DNA of 48,876 nt from Cryobacterium sp. HLT2-28 (GTDB lineage Bacteria; Actinomycetota; Actinomycetes; Actinomycetales; Microbacteriaceae): positions 21,432 to 70,307 of the forward strand of contig NZ_SOFH01000032.1 in assembly GCF_004402495.1 (NCBI RefSeq), read 5' to 3'. The notes under the pieces are model-generated. The model searched no databases. It was not told the origin of the DNA and saw nothing but the letters and a program-made list of their open reading frames with translations. Below, one piece after another: positions 24,925-33,991 of the stretch (position 1 is the stretch's first letter; every line of letters starts with the position of its first letter). The position numbers and the translations under genes are program-made.

Positions 24925-25299
24925 TTACGGCAGGTCGACGATCTGCTTGCCGAGCGGCAGGAGCGCGACCGGGATCAGCTTGAAGTTGGCGATCCCGAAC
25001 GGGATGCCGATGATCGTGATGCAGAGCGCGATGCCCGAGACCAGGTGGGTGAGGGCGATCCACCAGCCGGCCAGCACCACCCAGACGAGGTTGCCGAGGA
25101 AGGAGCCGACGCCCGCGTTCGGCGTGTTGACCACGGTCTCGCCGAACGGCCAGAGCGCGTAGAGGCCGATCCGCGCCGCCGCGATTCCCCAGGGGATGGT
25201 GACGATGAGCACGAACATGATGAGCGCCGCCAGCATGTAGCCGAGGAACAGCCAGACGCCCGAGAGCAGGAGCCAGATGATGTTGAGGAGGGTCTTCAT
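24925..25299 (-). CDS. YccF-domain (DUF307) inner membrane protein
   Basis: This gene encodes 124 aa with two YccF domains, visible as paired motifs WLLLSGVWLFLGYMLAALIMFVLIVTIPWGIAAARIGLYALWPFG and WVVLAGWWIALTHLVSGIALCITIIGIPFGIANFKLIPVALLPLG. It has about four transmembrane segments. No function is established for the family. It is monocistronic and convergent with the RelBE locus. Confidence 0.9.
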   Translation of the reverse strand: MKTLLNIIWLLLSGVWLFLGYMLAALIMFVLIVTIPWGIAAARIGLYALWPFGETVVNTPNAGVGSFLGNLVWVVLAGWWIALTHLVSGIALCITIIGIPFGIANFKLIPVALLPLGKQIVDLP

Positions 25300-25561
25300 G
25301 ATGGGTTCATTCTCTCAGCACCCTCGCCGACTACGTGCGAGAGATCGCCGGGTCCGGTTTTCCCGGTCTCCGTGGTGCATGTGCGTGCAAATGCAGGATG
25401 AGTGTGGCCTGGGGCCTGGCGATGGGGTTCGCGGGGGTTGTCATCCTGCAAACGGGCGTTGCCTCAGCGGACAGGCGGAAGATGCCTCGGCCCCGGGAGT
25501 GGTCGGCCACCGCCGGCAGCAGGCCGGCGCGCGCGCTCCAGCAATCACGCAGGATAGAGGC

Positions 25562-25972
25562 ATGGCCCACCGTCAACGAAAATCCGCTGATTCTGACCCC
25601 GCACGGGGCGGGGCCGACAGGACGTGCGCGGCGTGCGGGCGGCGCATCGAGTGGCGCACGAAGTTGGCCGGCAGCTGGGATTCGGTGAGGTACTGCTCGG
25701 CCGCGTGCCGCGGACACGGCGTCAACGCGACCGATCTCCGGCTGGAAGAGACCATCGCACTGCTGCTCAGTGCGCGGGCGCAGGATGCGACCATCTGCCC
25801 GTCCGACGCGGCGCGAGCGATCGGCGGCGCGGAGTGGCGCGACCTCATGGAGCCCGCCCGACGAGCCGCCCGGCGCATGGTCGCCCGCGGCGAACTGCAG
25901 ATCACGCAACGCGGAACGGTGGTGGATCCGTCCACCGCGAAGGGTCCGATTCGGTTACGGCGGCCGCGGTAG
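25562..25972 (+). CDS. DUF2256-DUF3253 zinc-ribbon protein, copy 1
   Basis: This gene encodes 136 aa; ATG 25562 follows AGGATAGAGGC. A DUF2256 zinc ribbon (CAACGRRIEWR...RYCSAACRGHG) is joined to a DUF3253 domain (IALLLSARAQDATICPSDAARAIGG..WRDLMEPARRAARRMVARGELQITQ). It may bind nucleic acid through the ribbon and a winged-helix-like DUF3253. It is about 75-80 percent identical by eye to the protein at 27722. Function is unknown. Confidence 0.88.
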   Translation: MAHRQRKSADSDPARGGADRTCAACGRRIEWRTKLAGSWDSVRYCSAACRGHGVNATDLRLEETIALLLSARAQDATICPSDAARAIGGAEWRDLMEPARRAARRMVARGELQITQRGTVVDPSTAKGPIRLRRPR

Positions 25973-25989
25973 CGCTCCCGTCAGTGGCG

Positions 25990-26709
25990 TCAGTCCACCG
26001 GCGCCGCGGCATCCGTCACCGCGTCGAGCACCGCCCGCGCGGTCCTCGGGTCGCCGAGGATGCGGAAGTGCCCGCCGATGCTGAGCCGGATGTTGCGGGC
26101 GCCGACGAGTTCACTGCCCTCGGGGATGTGCGGGTCGAACACCCCGTAGATGGACACGATCCGGTGGTTGACGCGTTGGTCCAGGCCGAGGTCGCGCAGG
26201 GCGAGGTTGGTGGGGGCGAAGGCACGGATGCTCGGCACGACCCAGTAGCGCGCATAGCGGGAACCGGCGAAGGGAGCACTGATCGCGGCCATTCCGCTCA
26301 CCCGATGCTCCGGGTCATCGGTCGTCATGAGCCGTTTGCCGATCAGGCCGCCCTTGCTGTGCGCCACGATGATGACACCGGTCAGGTTCTCCCGGTCAAG
26401 GTAGGCGGCGACGGTCGCGGCGGCATCCGCCAGGGAACGCCGGTTGCGGCCCAGCGCCGCCACCACGTGCACGGGATGCCCGTGGTCGTGCAGGGTCTGG
26501 ATCAGCGGCCGCATGAACCGCCAGGATTCGTACACCCCGGGGATGATGACGATCGGGGCTTTGCCGCCGGAGCGGAAGTCCTCCGGCCGGGCACGGGAGA
26601 AGAAGGCGCGGGTCTGCCCGATCCCCGCGTACACGTAGTCGAGCATCCACCACCTGGCCTCGCGCAGCCGGTGACTCAACAGGCGGGGGTTCAGCAAACG
26701 GTGCCTCAT
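25990..26709 (-). CDS. Alpha/beta hydrolase (lipase-like), operon partner 2
   Basis: This gene encodes 239 aa; the ATG at 26709 overlaps the stop of the upstream hydrolase gene (ATGA). The sequence PIVIIPGVYESWRFMRPLIQTLHDHGHPVHVV and the nucleophile box VAHSKGG (AHSKG, Ala in place of the usual first Gly) mark an alpha/beta hydrolase; His in IGGHFRILGDP is the likely catalytic base. It is probably an esterase or lipase acting on lipids, translationally coupled to the next gene. Confidence 0.82.
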   Translation of the reverse strand: MRHRLLNPRLLSHRLREARWWMLDYVYAGIGQTRAFFSRARPEDFRSGGKAPIVIIPGVYESWRFMRPLIQTLHDHGHPVHVVAALGRNRRSLADAAATVAAYLDRENLTGVIIVAHSKGGLIGKRLMTTDDPEHRVSGMAAISAPFAGSRYARYWVVPSIRAFAPTNLALRDLGLDQRVNHRIVSIYGVFDPHIPEGSELVGARNIRLSIGGHFRILGDPRTARAVLDAVTDAAAPVD

Positions 26710-27533
26710 GGGGCCGGCCGCGCGACCGGCGGATGCTGCCGGACGTGTTCCTCGATGCGGGCGGCGGTCTGCGCGGCGGCGCTGTGGTGCACCAGGTGCC
26801 GGTGCCCCGGGACTTCCAGGAGTTGCCCGTGTGGCGCGGCGGCGGCCAGCACAGCACACCAGTCGCTGCCCGAGACGGGATCGTCGGAACCGCGGACCAC
26901 GAGGGTGGGGGAACGCACCTCACGGAGGGCAAGGTCGGTGCGGTATTCGAGCATGGGGACGAGCTCGGTGGAGAACCAGCGCGGGCCGCACTCGAGGTAG
27001 TCCTGGAAGACGATCAGGTTGCCCGACGGCGACTCCTTGACCACATCCCGGGTCAGGCCCATCGCCTGTTGCACGGCCGTCGCCCGGCGGGGATCGGTGA
27101 CGGCGCCGATCAGAACCAGGTGGGAGACGGCATCCGGTCGTTGCCGGGCCAGCTCCGTGACGAACTGGGCACCCATCGAATGGCCCACCACGACCACCCG
27201 TGGCACCGCGAGCTGGTCAAGCAGCCGGCCGAGCAGGGCGCCGTATTCTTCTACGGTGAGCGCCCGCGCGGGCCTGCGGGTGCCGCCGAACCCGGGGAGG
27301 TCGACCGAATGGGTGTGCCCGGTGAGAGCCAGACGCTTCTGAATCCGGCGGTAGTAGCGGTGCGACGCCCCGATGCCGTGCACGAGCAGGTAGGTCGGCG
27401 CCTCCGGCGACCGGGAGGCGCTGGGCATGGAGTGCACCGTGAACTGATGCCCGTCCACCTCGACGCTGCGGCCACGGGCAGTCACGGCGGCTACGCGTCG
27501 TCGTTCGGCACGCACACGGTCGGTGCTCGTCAC
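26706..27533 (-). CDS. Alpha/beta hydrolase, operon partner 1
   Basis: This gene encodes 275 aa from GTG 27533, preceded by GAAGGA. It has an LLVHGIGAS oxyanion motif, VDLPGFGGTRRP, nucleophile VVGHSMGA (Ser in GHSMG), acid Asp in VRGSDDP, and His in PGHRHLVHH. The start codon and first five codons (VTSTD), together with a 47-bp upstream element, are repeated ahead of the diacylglycerol kinase gene at 45261. Co-regulation with that lipid gene is suggested, so a lipid ester substrate is plausible. Confidence 0.87.
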   Translation of the reverse strand: MTSTDRVRAERRRVAAVTARGRSVEVDGHQFTVHSMPSASRSPEAPTYLLVHGIGASHRYYRRIQKRLALTGHTHSVDLPGFGGTRRPARALTVEEYGALLGRLLDQLAVPRVVVVGHSMGAQFVTELARQRPDAVSHLVLIGAVTDPRRATAVQQAMGLTRDVVKESPSGNLIVFQDYLECGPRWFSTELVPMLEYRTDLALREVRSPTLVVRGSDDPVSGSDWCAVLAAAAPHGQLLEVPGHRHLVHHSAAAQTAARIEEHVRQHPPVARPAP

Positions 27534-27608
27534 GGGGGTTTCCTTCGGGTTCAGGTCGAGAATCCTAGCGCCCTGAGGGGGCGGCCGGTCTGAGAAGTCG
27601 CGGGCGGG

Positions 27609-27655
27609 GACATCCGTCACTGATAAGACGGCTCCCGGCTGGATTCGTCACGCCC
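27609..27655 (-). promoter_or_regulatory. Conserved 47-bp upstream element, copy A
   Basis: This stretch matches 45342-45388 at 40 of 47 positions. Each copy carries two direct GTGACGRAT half-sites (27620 to 27612 and 27651 to 27643 on the minus strand) exactly 31 bp apart, about three helical turns, and each lies 75-80 bp ahead of a GTG start. It looks like a shared activator or repressor site. Confidence 0.6.
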
Positions 27656-27721
27656 GCGGCGCCGATCGGTGGTCTGGCCGGAAGGATGCCCAGGCCCCCG
27701 CAATCCCGGAGGATAGAAGGC

Positions 27722-28132
27722 ATGGCCCACCGTCAACGAACACCCACCGATCCTGACGCCACCGGTGGCCGGGCGGTCAAGACGTGCTCCTCGTGCGGGC
27801 GGCGCATCGAGTGGCGCGCGAAGTGGGCGAACAACTGGGATTCGGTGAAGTACTGCTCGGCCGCCTGCCGCGCTCATGGAGTCAGCGCGACAGACCTCCG
27901 GCTTGAGGAGACAATCGTTACGCTGCTCAGTGCACGGGCCACGGATGCCACGATCTGCCCGTCCGACGCGGCGAAAGAGGTCGGCGGGGAGGGGTGGCGC
28001 GAACTGATGGAACCGGCCCGACGAGCCGCACGCCGCATGGTCGCCCGCGGTGAACTGCAGATCACCCAGGGCGGCGCCGTGGTCGATCCGTCGACGGCGA
28101 AGGGGCCGATTCGGTTGCGGCGGGTGCGGTAG
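27722..28132 (+). CDS. DUF2256-DUF3253 zinc-ribbon protein, copy 2
   Basis: This gene encodes 136 aa with GGAGGATAG upstream. The domains match copy 1: zinc ribbon CSSCGRRIEWR...KYCSAACRAHG and DUF3253 (ATICPSDAAKEVGGEGWRELMEPARRAARRMVARGELQITQ). The leader up to the ribosome site also resembles copy 1, so gene plus promoter were duplicated on both sides of the hydrolase pair. Function is unknown. Confidence 0.88.
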   Translation: MAHRQRTPTDPDATGGRAVKTCSSCGRRIEWRAKWANNWDSVKYCSAACRAHGVSATDLRLEETIVTLLSARATDATICPSDAAKEVGGEGWRELMEPARRAARRMVARGELQITQGGAVVDPSTAKGPIRLRRVR

Positions 28133-28187
28133 CTTGGCTGCGACCACGCGGCGAATGCGGGCCTTGGCGCTCTGACCCGCGCGTGGC

Positions 28188-28284
28188 GGGCACAACTCCT
28201 TCAAATTCTGCCTGCCCATTTTTCCGCTCGCGTAATCACGCGGAACGTGCCGGGAGTGTCACCGATTTGCAGGAGTTATGCACG
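28188..28284. repeat. Long palindromic element, copy A (AATC-loop family)
   Basis: Outer arms GGCACAACTCCTTCAAATT and the near-complement of GCATAACTCCTGCAAAT enclose an inner hairpin CGCGT-AATC-ACGCG (28229-28243). The same design occurs at 38194-38286 and 39181-39276. It lies between the zinc-ribbon gene and the Wadjet operon. Confidence 0.8.
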
Positions 28285-28404
28285 GAGGGTGGACGTTCGA
28301 GCTCAGCTCAGCGACACGACCACCGATATCCCCGCCATGCGGCATGATTAATCGGGGGCCTCGTTCCTGTGCCCAGTAGCCCCGAGCCGAAGGAGGTGTG
28401 ACCC

Positions 28405-29856
28405 GTGTCCGCTCTGAGTCAGACCCACGCGCTCAAACACCTTGTCGACACGGATGCCACCTGGCGGCTCCTGCGGGCCGACAACGCCCCCGTGATCGCG
28501 GCCCTGCTCAGCGAGCATCTCGGGGCCGAAAGCCGGCGTCTGCCCACCGACGAGCTCTACGAGCGCCTCGACCACGACCTCGAGGCGCTGCGCGGCCACG
28601 GCTTCGAGCTGCCGCAGAGCGCCCAGGGCTACTGCGCCGAATGGCGCAAGGCCGGCTTTCTCACCCGCCGCCCCGCGGAGGAAGCGCGCGGCGAGACGTT
28701 CGAGCTGGCAGCGGGCGCGCTGGGCGCCATCCGTTTTCTGGAGCAGCTCGCCGCGCCCCGGCAGACGGTCACCGAGTCGCGGCTGGCGAGTATCGGGGTG
28801 CAGCTGGGTCAGCTGGCCATCGAGACCGATCCCGATGCCACCCGGCGGCTCGAGCAGCTGCACGCGCAGCGGGACCGGATCGACGCGCAGATCGAGCGGA
28901 TCCATTCGGGCGACCTCGACACCCTCGATGCGGCCCGGGCGCTCGAGCGGGTGCGGGATATTCTCGCCCAGGCCGAGGATATCCCGTCGGACTTCGCCCG
29001 GGTGCGCGCCGAATTCGAGACCCTCAACCGTGACCTGCGGGCGCGGATCGTCGAATCCGACGACACCCAGCGCACCGTGCTCGATGAGGTGTTCCGCGGC
29101 GTCGACCTGATCGGCGAGTCCGACGAGGGCCGCAGCTTCGCCGGGTTCTCCGCGCTCGTGCTCGACCCCGCCGTGGGCGCGACGTTCGACGACGACATCG
29201 AGCGGGTGCTGGCCCGTGACTTCGCGGGTGAGCTGACCTCGGCGCAGCGGCGCTACCTGCGCCGCTTCATCGGCACCCTCAAGGACCACAGCGGCGAGAT
29301 CCACGAGGTCATCACCGCGTTCGCCCGCGGGCTGCGCCGCTACGTGCAGTCCCAGGACTACCAGCGCGACCGGGTGCTGCGCGGGCTGCTGCGCACGGCG
29401 CTGGCCGCCGGCGTGGAGGCATCCGGGCACACCAGGCCCTACCAGCCGACGACCCTGCACCTGGAACTCTCGGCGGTGGCGCTCGGCAGCGTCGGCGCCA
29501 TCCGGCTGCACGACCCGGCCGACCTCGACGCCGGCGCACCGATTGAGGAGCACGTGGCCGGCGTCGCCGACCTCGAGGCACTCCGCGCCCTCGCCCGCGC
29601 CACCGAGATCGATTTCGCCGAGCTCATCGGCAACGTGAATGCGGTGCTGGCCGAGGCGCCGCAGTGCACCGTGCGGGAGGTGCTCGAACGGCATCCGGCC
29701 AGCCAGGGTGTGGCCAGTGTCGTGGGACTGCTCACCCTGGCCGCTAACCAGGGCACCGCGCCGGGCGGCATGGAGACGGTGCGCTGGCTGGGCTCCGACG
29801 ACAGGGCCCGCGCCGCCGACATTCCGATCTACCGCTTCACGGGGAGACTACTGTGA
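28405..29856 (+). CDS. jetA: Wadjet anti-plasmid system subunit JetA (DUF3375)
   Basis: This gene encodes 483 aa from a GTG start, with AAGGAGG at 28390-28396. It begins ALKHLVDTDATWRLLRADNAPVIAALLSEHL and matches the DUF3375 family, the kleisin-like MukF counterpart. In Wadjet, JetA, JetB and JetC form an SMC-type complex that extrudes DNA loops and delivers small circular plasmids to JetD for cutting. Its end overlaps jetB by four bases (GTGA). Four overlapping genes form one operon. Confidence 0.95.
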   Translation: MSALSQTHALKHLVDTDATWRLLRADNAPVIAALLSEHLGAESRRLPTDELYERLDHDLEALRGHGFELPQSAQGYCAEWRKAGFLTRRPAEEARGETFELAAGALGAIRFLEQLAAPRQTVTESRLASIGVQLGQLAIETDPDATRRLEQLHAQRDRIDAQIERIHSGDLDTLDAARALERVRDILAQAEDIPSDFARVRAEFETLNRDLRARIVESDDTQRTVLDEVFRGVDLIGESDEGRSFAGFSALVLDPAVGATFDDDIERVLARDFAGELTSAQRRYLRRFIGTLKDHSGEIHEVITAFARGLRRYVQSQDYQRDRVLRGLLRTALAAGVEASGHTRPYQPTTLHLELSAVALGSVGAIRLHDPADLDAGAPIEEHVAGVADLEALRALARATEIDFAELIGNVNAVLAEAPQCTVREVLERHPASQGVASVVGLLTLAANQGTAPGGMETVRWLGSDDRARAADIPIYRFTGRLL

Positions 29857-30602
29857 CCGACGACTTCAACACCGAGACCGGCACCGGGTCCGGCTCCGCG
29901 ACCGGCATCGGCACGGATGCCGCGCCCGCCGCCGCCCTCTGGCCCGGCGACACCGGCCTCATCGGCGAGCAGGCGCGGCGGGCGCTGCTCGAGCTGATCA
30001 AGGGCCCTTACCTGTCGGGCGTGAAGGCCCCCGCGCTGTGGTCGGCGCTGCTGGCCGACGAGGTGGGCATCCGTTCTCGCCTGCACGAGCTGTTCCTCGA
30101 GCTGGTCGTCGACCGGGTCGGCGAGTTCGCGTTCGTGCGCAATGTGAGCACGACCGAGCTCAAGCTGCCGAGCACCGTGCGCACCGCCGCGCTCACCTTC
30201 CTCGACACGGCGATGCTGCTCGTGCTGCGCCAGATGCTGCTCGCCGGGGAGGGCGACGGCCGGGTGATCGTGGGGCAGGAGGACGTCTTCGAGCAGCTGC
30301 GGGTCTACCGCACGGCGGATCGTGACGAGACCGACTTCAACAAACGGCTGAACTCCACCTGGCTGAAGATGAAGAACACGCTGCGGGTGATCCACCAGGC
30401 CGGCGCCGAGGACCGGGCCGAGATCTCGCCCGTGCTGCGGCTGATCGTCGACGCCGAGCAGATCGCGGCGATCAGCGGCGAGTACCGGCGGATCGCCGAG
30501 GGCGGGACCGGTCCTGACCTGAATGTCGGTGGTGTCGACGATGCTGATTCCGACCTCACGGATGACGCAACACCCGACCAGGCCGAGGAGATGACCGCAT
30601 GA
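29853..30602 (+). CDS. jetB: Wadjet subunit JetB (DUF4194)
   Basis: This gene encodes 249 aa from GTG 29853. The DUF4194 region (about 45-200) includes LWSALLADEVGIRSRLHELFLELVVDRVGEFAFVRNV, and the protein is the MukE-like partner of JetA. The N-terminus (about 1-30) is low-complexity Gly/Thr/Ser-rich and the C-terminal 30 residues are acidic. It overlaps jetC by four bases (ATGA). Confidence 0.93.
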   Translation: MTDDFNTETGTGSGSATGIGTDAAPAAALWPGDTGLIGEQARRALLELIKGPYLSGVKAPALWSALLADEVGIRSRLHELFLELVVDRVGEFAFVRNVSTTELKLPSTVRTAALTFLDTAMLLVLRQMLLAGEGDGRVIVGQEDVFEQLRVYRTADRDETDFNKRLNSTWLKMKNTLRVIHQAGAEDRAEISPVLRLIVDAEQIAAISGEYRRIAEGGTGPDLNVGGVDDADSDLTDDATPDQAEEMTA

Positions 30603-33600
30603 CGATGCTCGAGATGACGGGCCTCGACGACTCGCTCGAGCCCGGAGCGCAGCCGGCCGCGAACGGGCCGATTCACGTGGGCCAGTGGCGGCTGGCCCGG
30701 GTGGAGCTGCTCAACTGGGGCACCTTCGGCGGGCACCACCGCATCGACGTCGCGCGCACGGGGCACCTGTTCACCGGGGCGTCCGGCTCGGGCAAGTCCT
30801 CGCTGCTGGATGCGATCGGCACCGTGCTCACCCCCGACAAGTGGCTGCGCTTCAACGCCGCCGCCCAGGACTCCACCAGCCGCAACGACGACCGCACCCT
30901 GGTCAGCTACGTGCGCGGGGCGTGGAGCAAGGAGGCCGACGAAACCCTCGACCGCGCGGTGAGCACATACCTGCGCAAGACCGCCACCTGGAGCGGCATC
31001 CTGCTCTGCTTCGAGAACGAACGGGATGCCCCGGTCACCCTGGCGCGCCTGTTCCACCTGCGCGGGTCCAGCGTCGACAAGGCCGACCTCAAGGACGCCT
31101 GCTTCATCGATCGGGTCGACGTGAGCCTGCTCGACTTTCGCGAGCACGTGGCATCCGGAATCGAGGCCCGGCGCATCAAGAGCGCCTGGCCGAACGCGGT
31201 CGTCACGACCACCGGGTCCCACGCGCCGTTCTACTCGCGCCTCCGCCGCCTGCTCGGCATCGGAAGCCTGAACGCCCTGCACCTGCTGCACAAGACCCAG
31301 TCGGCGAAGAACCTCGGCAGCCTCGACCAGCTGTTCCGCGACTTCATGCTCGATGAACCGGCCACCTTCGCCCGGGCCAAGAACGCCGTGGAGCAGTTCG
31401 GCGAACTCAACCAGGCCCACCAGCACGTCGTCGAGTTGCGCCGCCAGGCCGAGCACCTGAAAACGCTCGAGACATCCATCGCCGGCTACGAGAGCGCGGC
31501 GACCGCGGGAGCAGAGGCCGACCGGCTCAGCGACCTGATCGACCCGTTCCAGAACCGGCTGACCCTGCGCCTCGCCGAGGACGAACGCGGGCTGCTGCGC
31601 TCCGAGCAGGCACGCGCCGTCGACGACGCCCGCACCACGGATGCCTCCCTCGCCGAGGCCGCCGAACTGTTGCGCGCCGCCGAACGCCGGGCCCTGCAAC
31701 TCGGTGGGTCCGATGCCGCCCAGATGCAGGAACGCGTGAACGACGCGGTGAAGGATGCCGCGGCCACCGCCACCCGCTGGAGCCGGTTCGCCGAAGAACT
31801 CGCCGGCGTCGGCGTCGACGGTGCCCCCACGAACGGTGAGGAGTTCGCCGAACTCGTCGAGTCCTCCCGCCGCGCCCTCGCCGAGACGGCGCCCGCCGCC
31901 GCCCACGAGCACGGCGACTACGAGCAGTACTCCGCGGCGAAGCGAGAGCTCGCCGCGATCGACGGCGAGCTCACCGAGATGCGCACCCGCAAGAGCAACC
32001 TGCCGGCGGCGCTGCTGCTCGCCCGCAAGCGCCTGGCCGAGGAACTCGGCGTCACCGAGTCGGCCCTGCCGTTCGCCGGCGAGCTGATTGAGGTGCTGCC
32101 CGAGTTCGCCGACTGGAGTGGCGCGATCGAACGGGTGCTGTTCCCGATCGCGAGCGCGCTGCTCGTGCGCGACGACCACCTCCCCGAGGTGCGACGCCGG
32201 GTGGAGGCCCGCAACCTCGGCGCCCGGCTGGTCTTCGAGGCGGTGCCCGCCGTCGCCGACCAGCCCCGGGCCGCCCGCACTTCCCGGTCGCTGCTGCACC
32301 GCATCCGGGTCAGCGACGGACCGTTCCACGACTGGCTGCAGGCGCGCGTCGCCGCGGAGTTCGACTTCGCCTGCGTCGACAGCCCCGACGAACTCGACAC
32401 CGTCGACCGGGGTGTGACCATCGGCGGGCAGGTGAAGAAGTCCGCCCGCCGCTACGAGAAGAACGACCGTCACCGCATCGACGACCGGTCCCAATGGATC
32501 CTCGGCGCCGACAACGAGGCCAAGGTCGACCTGCTCCTCACCCGGCGCCGCGACGCCGAACGGCGCAGGGACGAGGCCGGGGTGCGGCTCGCGCAGGCGG
32601 ACGCCGCGAAGACGGCCGCCATCCGCCGCCGCACGGTGCTCGAACGGGTGGTCGGCCAGGAGTGGGCCGAACTGGACCGAGCGGCCGCCGACGAGCTCGT
32701 GCGCGCCCGGAACCGACAGCTCGAGGCCCTCACCACGGGCAACACCGAGTTGCAGGATGCCCTGGGCCTGGAGAAGCAGGCGCGCGAGAGCCGCCAGGGA
32801 GCCGACGCGCGTGCTCGCGAGGCCGCGCTGCGGGTGAGCCAGGTCAACGCCACCCTCGCCACGGTCGACGCGCTCATCGCCGATCTGCTTCTGCGGGCGC
32901 AGGACCAGCCCGGCGTGATGGGCGAATCCGATGTGGCCCGGCTGGAGACCCGGTACCGTTCGGTGCAACGCAAGATCGATCGCGGCAACATCGGCGAGGT
33001 CGGCCGCAAGGTGAGCGAGGTTCTGCACAAGGAATCGAGCGCCGCGCAGGCTCTGCTCCGGCGTGCGGAATCGGACTTCATCGCCGGTGCCAGCGCGTTC
33101 AAGGCGAAGTGGGCCGCGGCATCCGGCGACCTGACCATCTCCATCGACGACCGGGCCGGTTATCGTGCGCTGCTCTCGGGGATCCTCGAGCGGGGACTGC
33201 CCGAGCATGAGGGCAACTTCCTCAAGCTGCTGCGGGACAAGTCACGCGACCTGATCGGGCACCTGGCCTCGGACATCCGTGACGCCCCCAAGCTGATCGC
33301 CGACCGTATCGATCCGGTCAACGCGTCGCTGGGCCGGTCGCGCTTCGACGTGGAGCGTTACCTGCGCATCGAGGTGAAGACCCGGCGCACCCCCGAGGTG
33401 CTGCAGTTCATGGCCGACCTGAAGACCGTCGTCGACGGGGCCTGGGGCGAGGACACCCTGGCCGCCGCCGAGCAGCGCTTCGCCGTGCTGAACCGGCTGA
33501 TGCAGCGGCTCGCGTCCAGCGAGAACGCCGACCTGGCCTGGAGCCGGCGCTGCCTCGACACCCGCCAGCACGTCACGTTCATGGCCCACGAGGTGGACCT

Positions 33601-33991
33601 GGCCGGGCGCACCGTGAATGTGCACGACTCGAGCGCGGGCCTCTCGGGCGGTCAGCGGCAGAAGCTGGTGATCTTCTGCCTCGCGGCGGCGCTGCGCTAC
33701 CAGCTCGCCGCCGACGAAGACGAACTGCCGTCGTACGCCACGATCATCCTCGATGAGGCGTTCGACAAGGCCGACAGCCGCTACACCCGGATGGCGATGG
33801 ACGTGTTCGTGGAGTTCGGCTTCCACATGATCCTGGCCACGCCTGAGAAGCTGTTGCAGACGATCGAACCGTATGTCGGCGGCATCACCTCGATCACGAA
33901 TGCCTCCCGCAAGGACTCGCGCACCGCGGCCGTGATCTATCGCACCGAGGATGCCCCGCCGGGGCCCGCGCCCGACCGGGCTGAGCGCTGA
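30599..33991 (+). CDS. jetC: Wadjet SMC-like ATPase JetC
   Basis: This gene encodes 1130 aa. Walker A lies at about 59-68 (TGASGSGKSS, Lys66), the ABC signature at about 1015 (LSGGQRQK), and Walker B at about 1046-1053 (YATIILDE). Between them is a long Ala/Glu/Arg-rich coiled coil with a hinge region, as in MukB-type SMC proteins. Length is normal for JetC. It powers loop extrusion. It overlaps jetD by one base (TGATG). Confidence 0.95.
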   Translation: MTMLEMTGLDDSLEPGAQPAANGPIHVGQWRLARVELLNWGTFGGHHRIDVARTGHLFTGASGSGKSSLLDAIGTVLTPDKWLRFNAAAQDSTSRNDDRTLVSYVRGAWSKEADETLDRAVSTYLRKTATWSGILLCFENERDAPVTLARLFHLRGSSVDKADLKDACFIDRVDVSLLDFREHVASGIEARRIKSAWPNAVVTTTGSHAPFYSRLRRLLGIGSLNALHLLHKTQSAKNLGSLDQLFRDFMLDEPATFARAKNAVEQFGELNQAHQHVVELRRQAEHLKTLETSIAGYESAATAGAEADRLSDLIDPFQNRLTLRLAEDERGLLRSEQARAVDDARTTDASLAEAAELLRAAERRALQLGGSDAAQMQERVNDAVKDAAATATRWSRFAEELAGVGVDGAPTNGEEFAELVESSRRALAETAPAAAHEHGDYEQYSAAKRELAAIDGELTEMRTRKSNLPAALLLARKRLAEELGVTESALPFAGELIEVLPEFADWSGAIERVLFPIASALLVRDDHLPEVRRRVEARNLGARLVFEAVPAVADQPRAARTSRSLLHRIRVSDGPFHDWLQARVAAEFDFACVDSPDELDTVDRGVTIGGQVKKSARRYEKNDRHRIDDRSQWILGADNEAKVDLLLTRRRDAERRRDEAGVRLAQADAAKTAAIRRRTVLERVVGQEWAELDRAAADELVRARNRQLEALTTGNTELQDALGLEKQARESRQGADARAREAALRVSQVNATLATVDALIADLLLRAQDQPGVMGESDVARLETRYRSVQRKIDRGNIGEVGRKVSEVLHKESSAAQALLRRAESDFIAGASAFKAKWAAASGDLTISIDDRAGYRALLSGILERGLPEHEGNFLKLLRDKSRDLIGHLASDIRDAPKLIADRIDPVNASLGRSRFDVERYLRIEVKTRRTPEVLQFMADLKTVVDGAWGEDTLAAAEQRFAVLNRLMQRLASSENADLAWSRRCLDTRQHVTFMAHEVDLAGRTVNVHDSSAGLSGGQRQKLVIFCLAAALRYQLAADEDELPSYATIILDEAFDKADSRYTRMAMDVFVEFGFHMILATPEKLLQTIEPYVGGITSITNASRKDSRTAAVIYRTEDAPPGPAPDRAER

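Noticed and set aside
27609..27655. Tet operator
   Set aside because: CTATCAGTGA-like letters occur, but the second tetO half is missing and no TetR gene is near; the GTGACGRAT repeats describe the element better.
30305..33208. 967-codon minus-strand frame opposite jetB/jetC
   Set aside because: Shadow of the SMC coiled coil with high GC third positions; plus-strand motifs are unambiguous.
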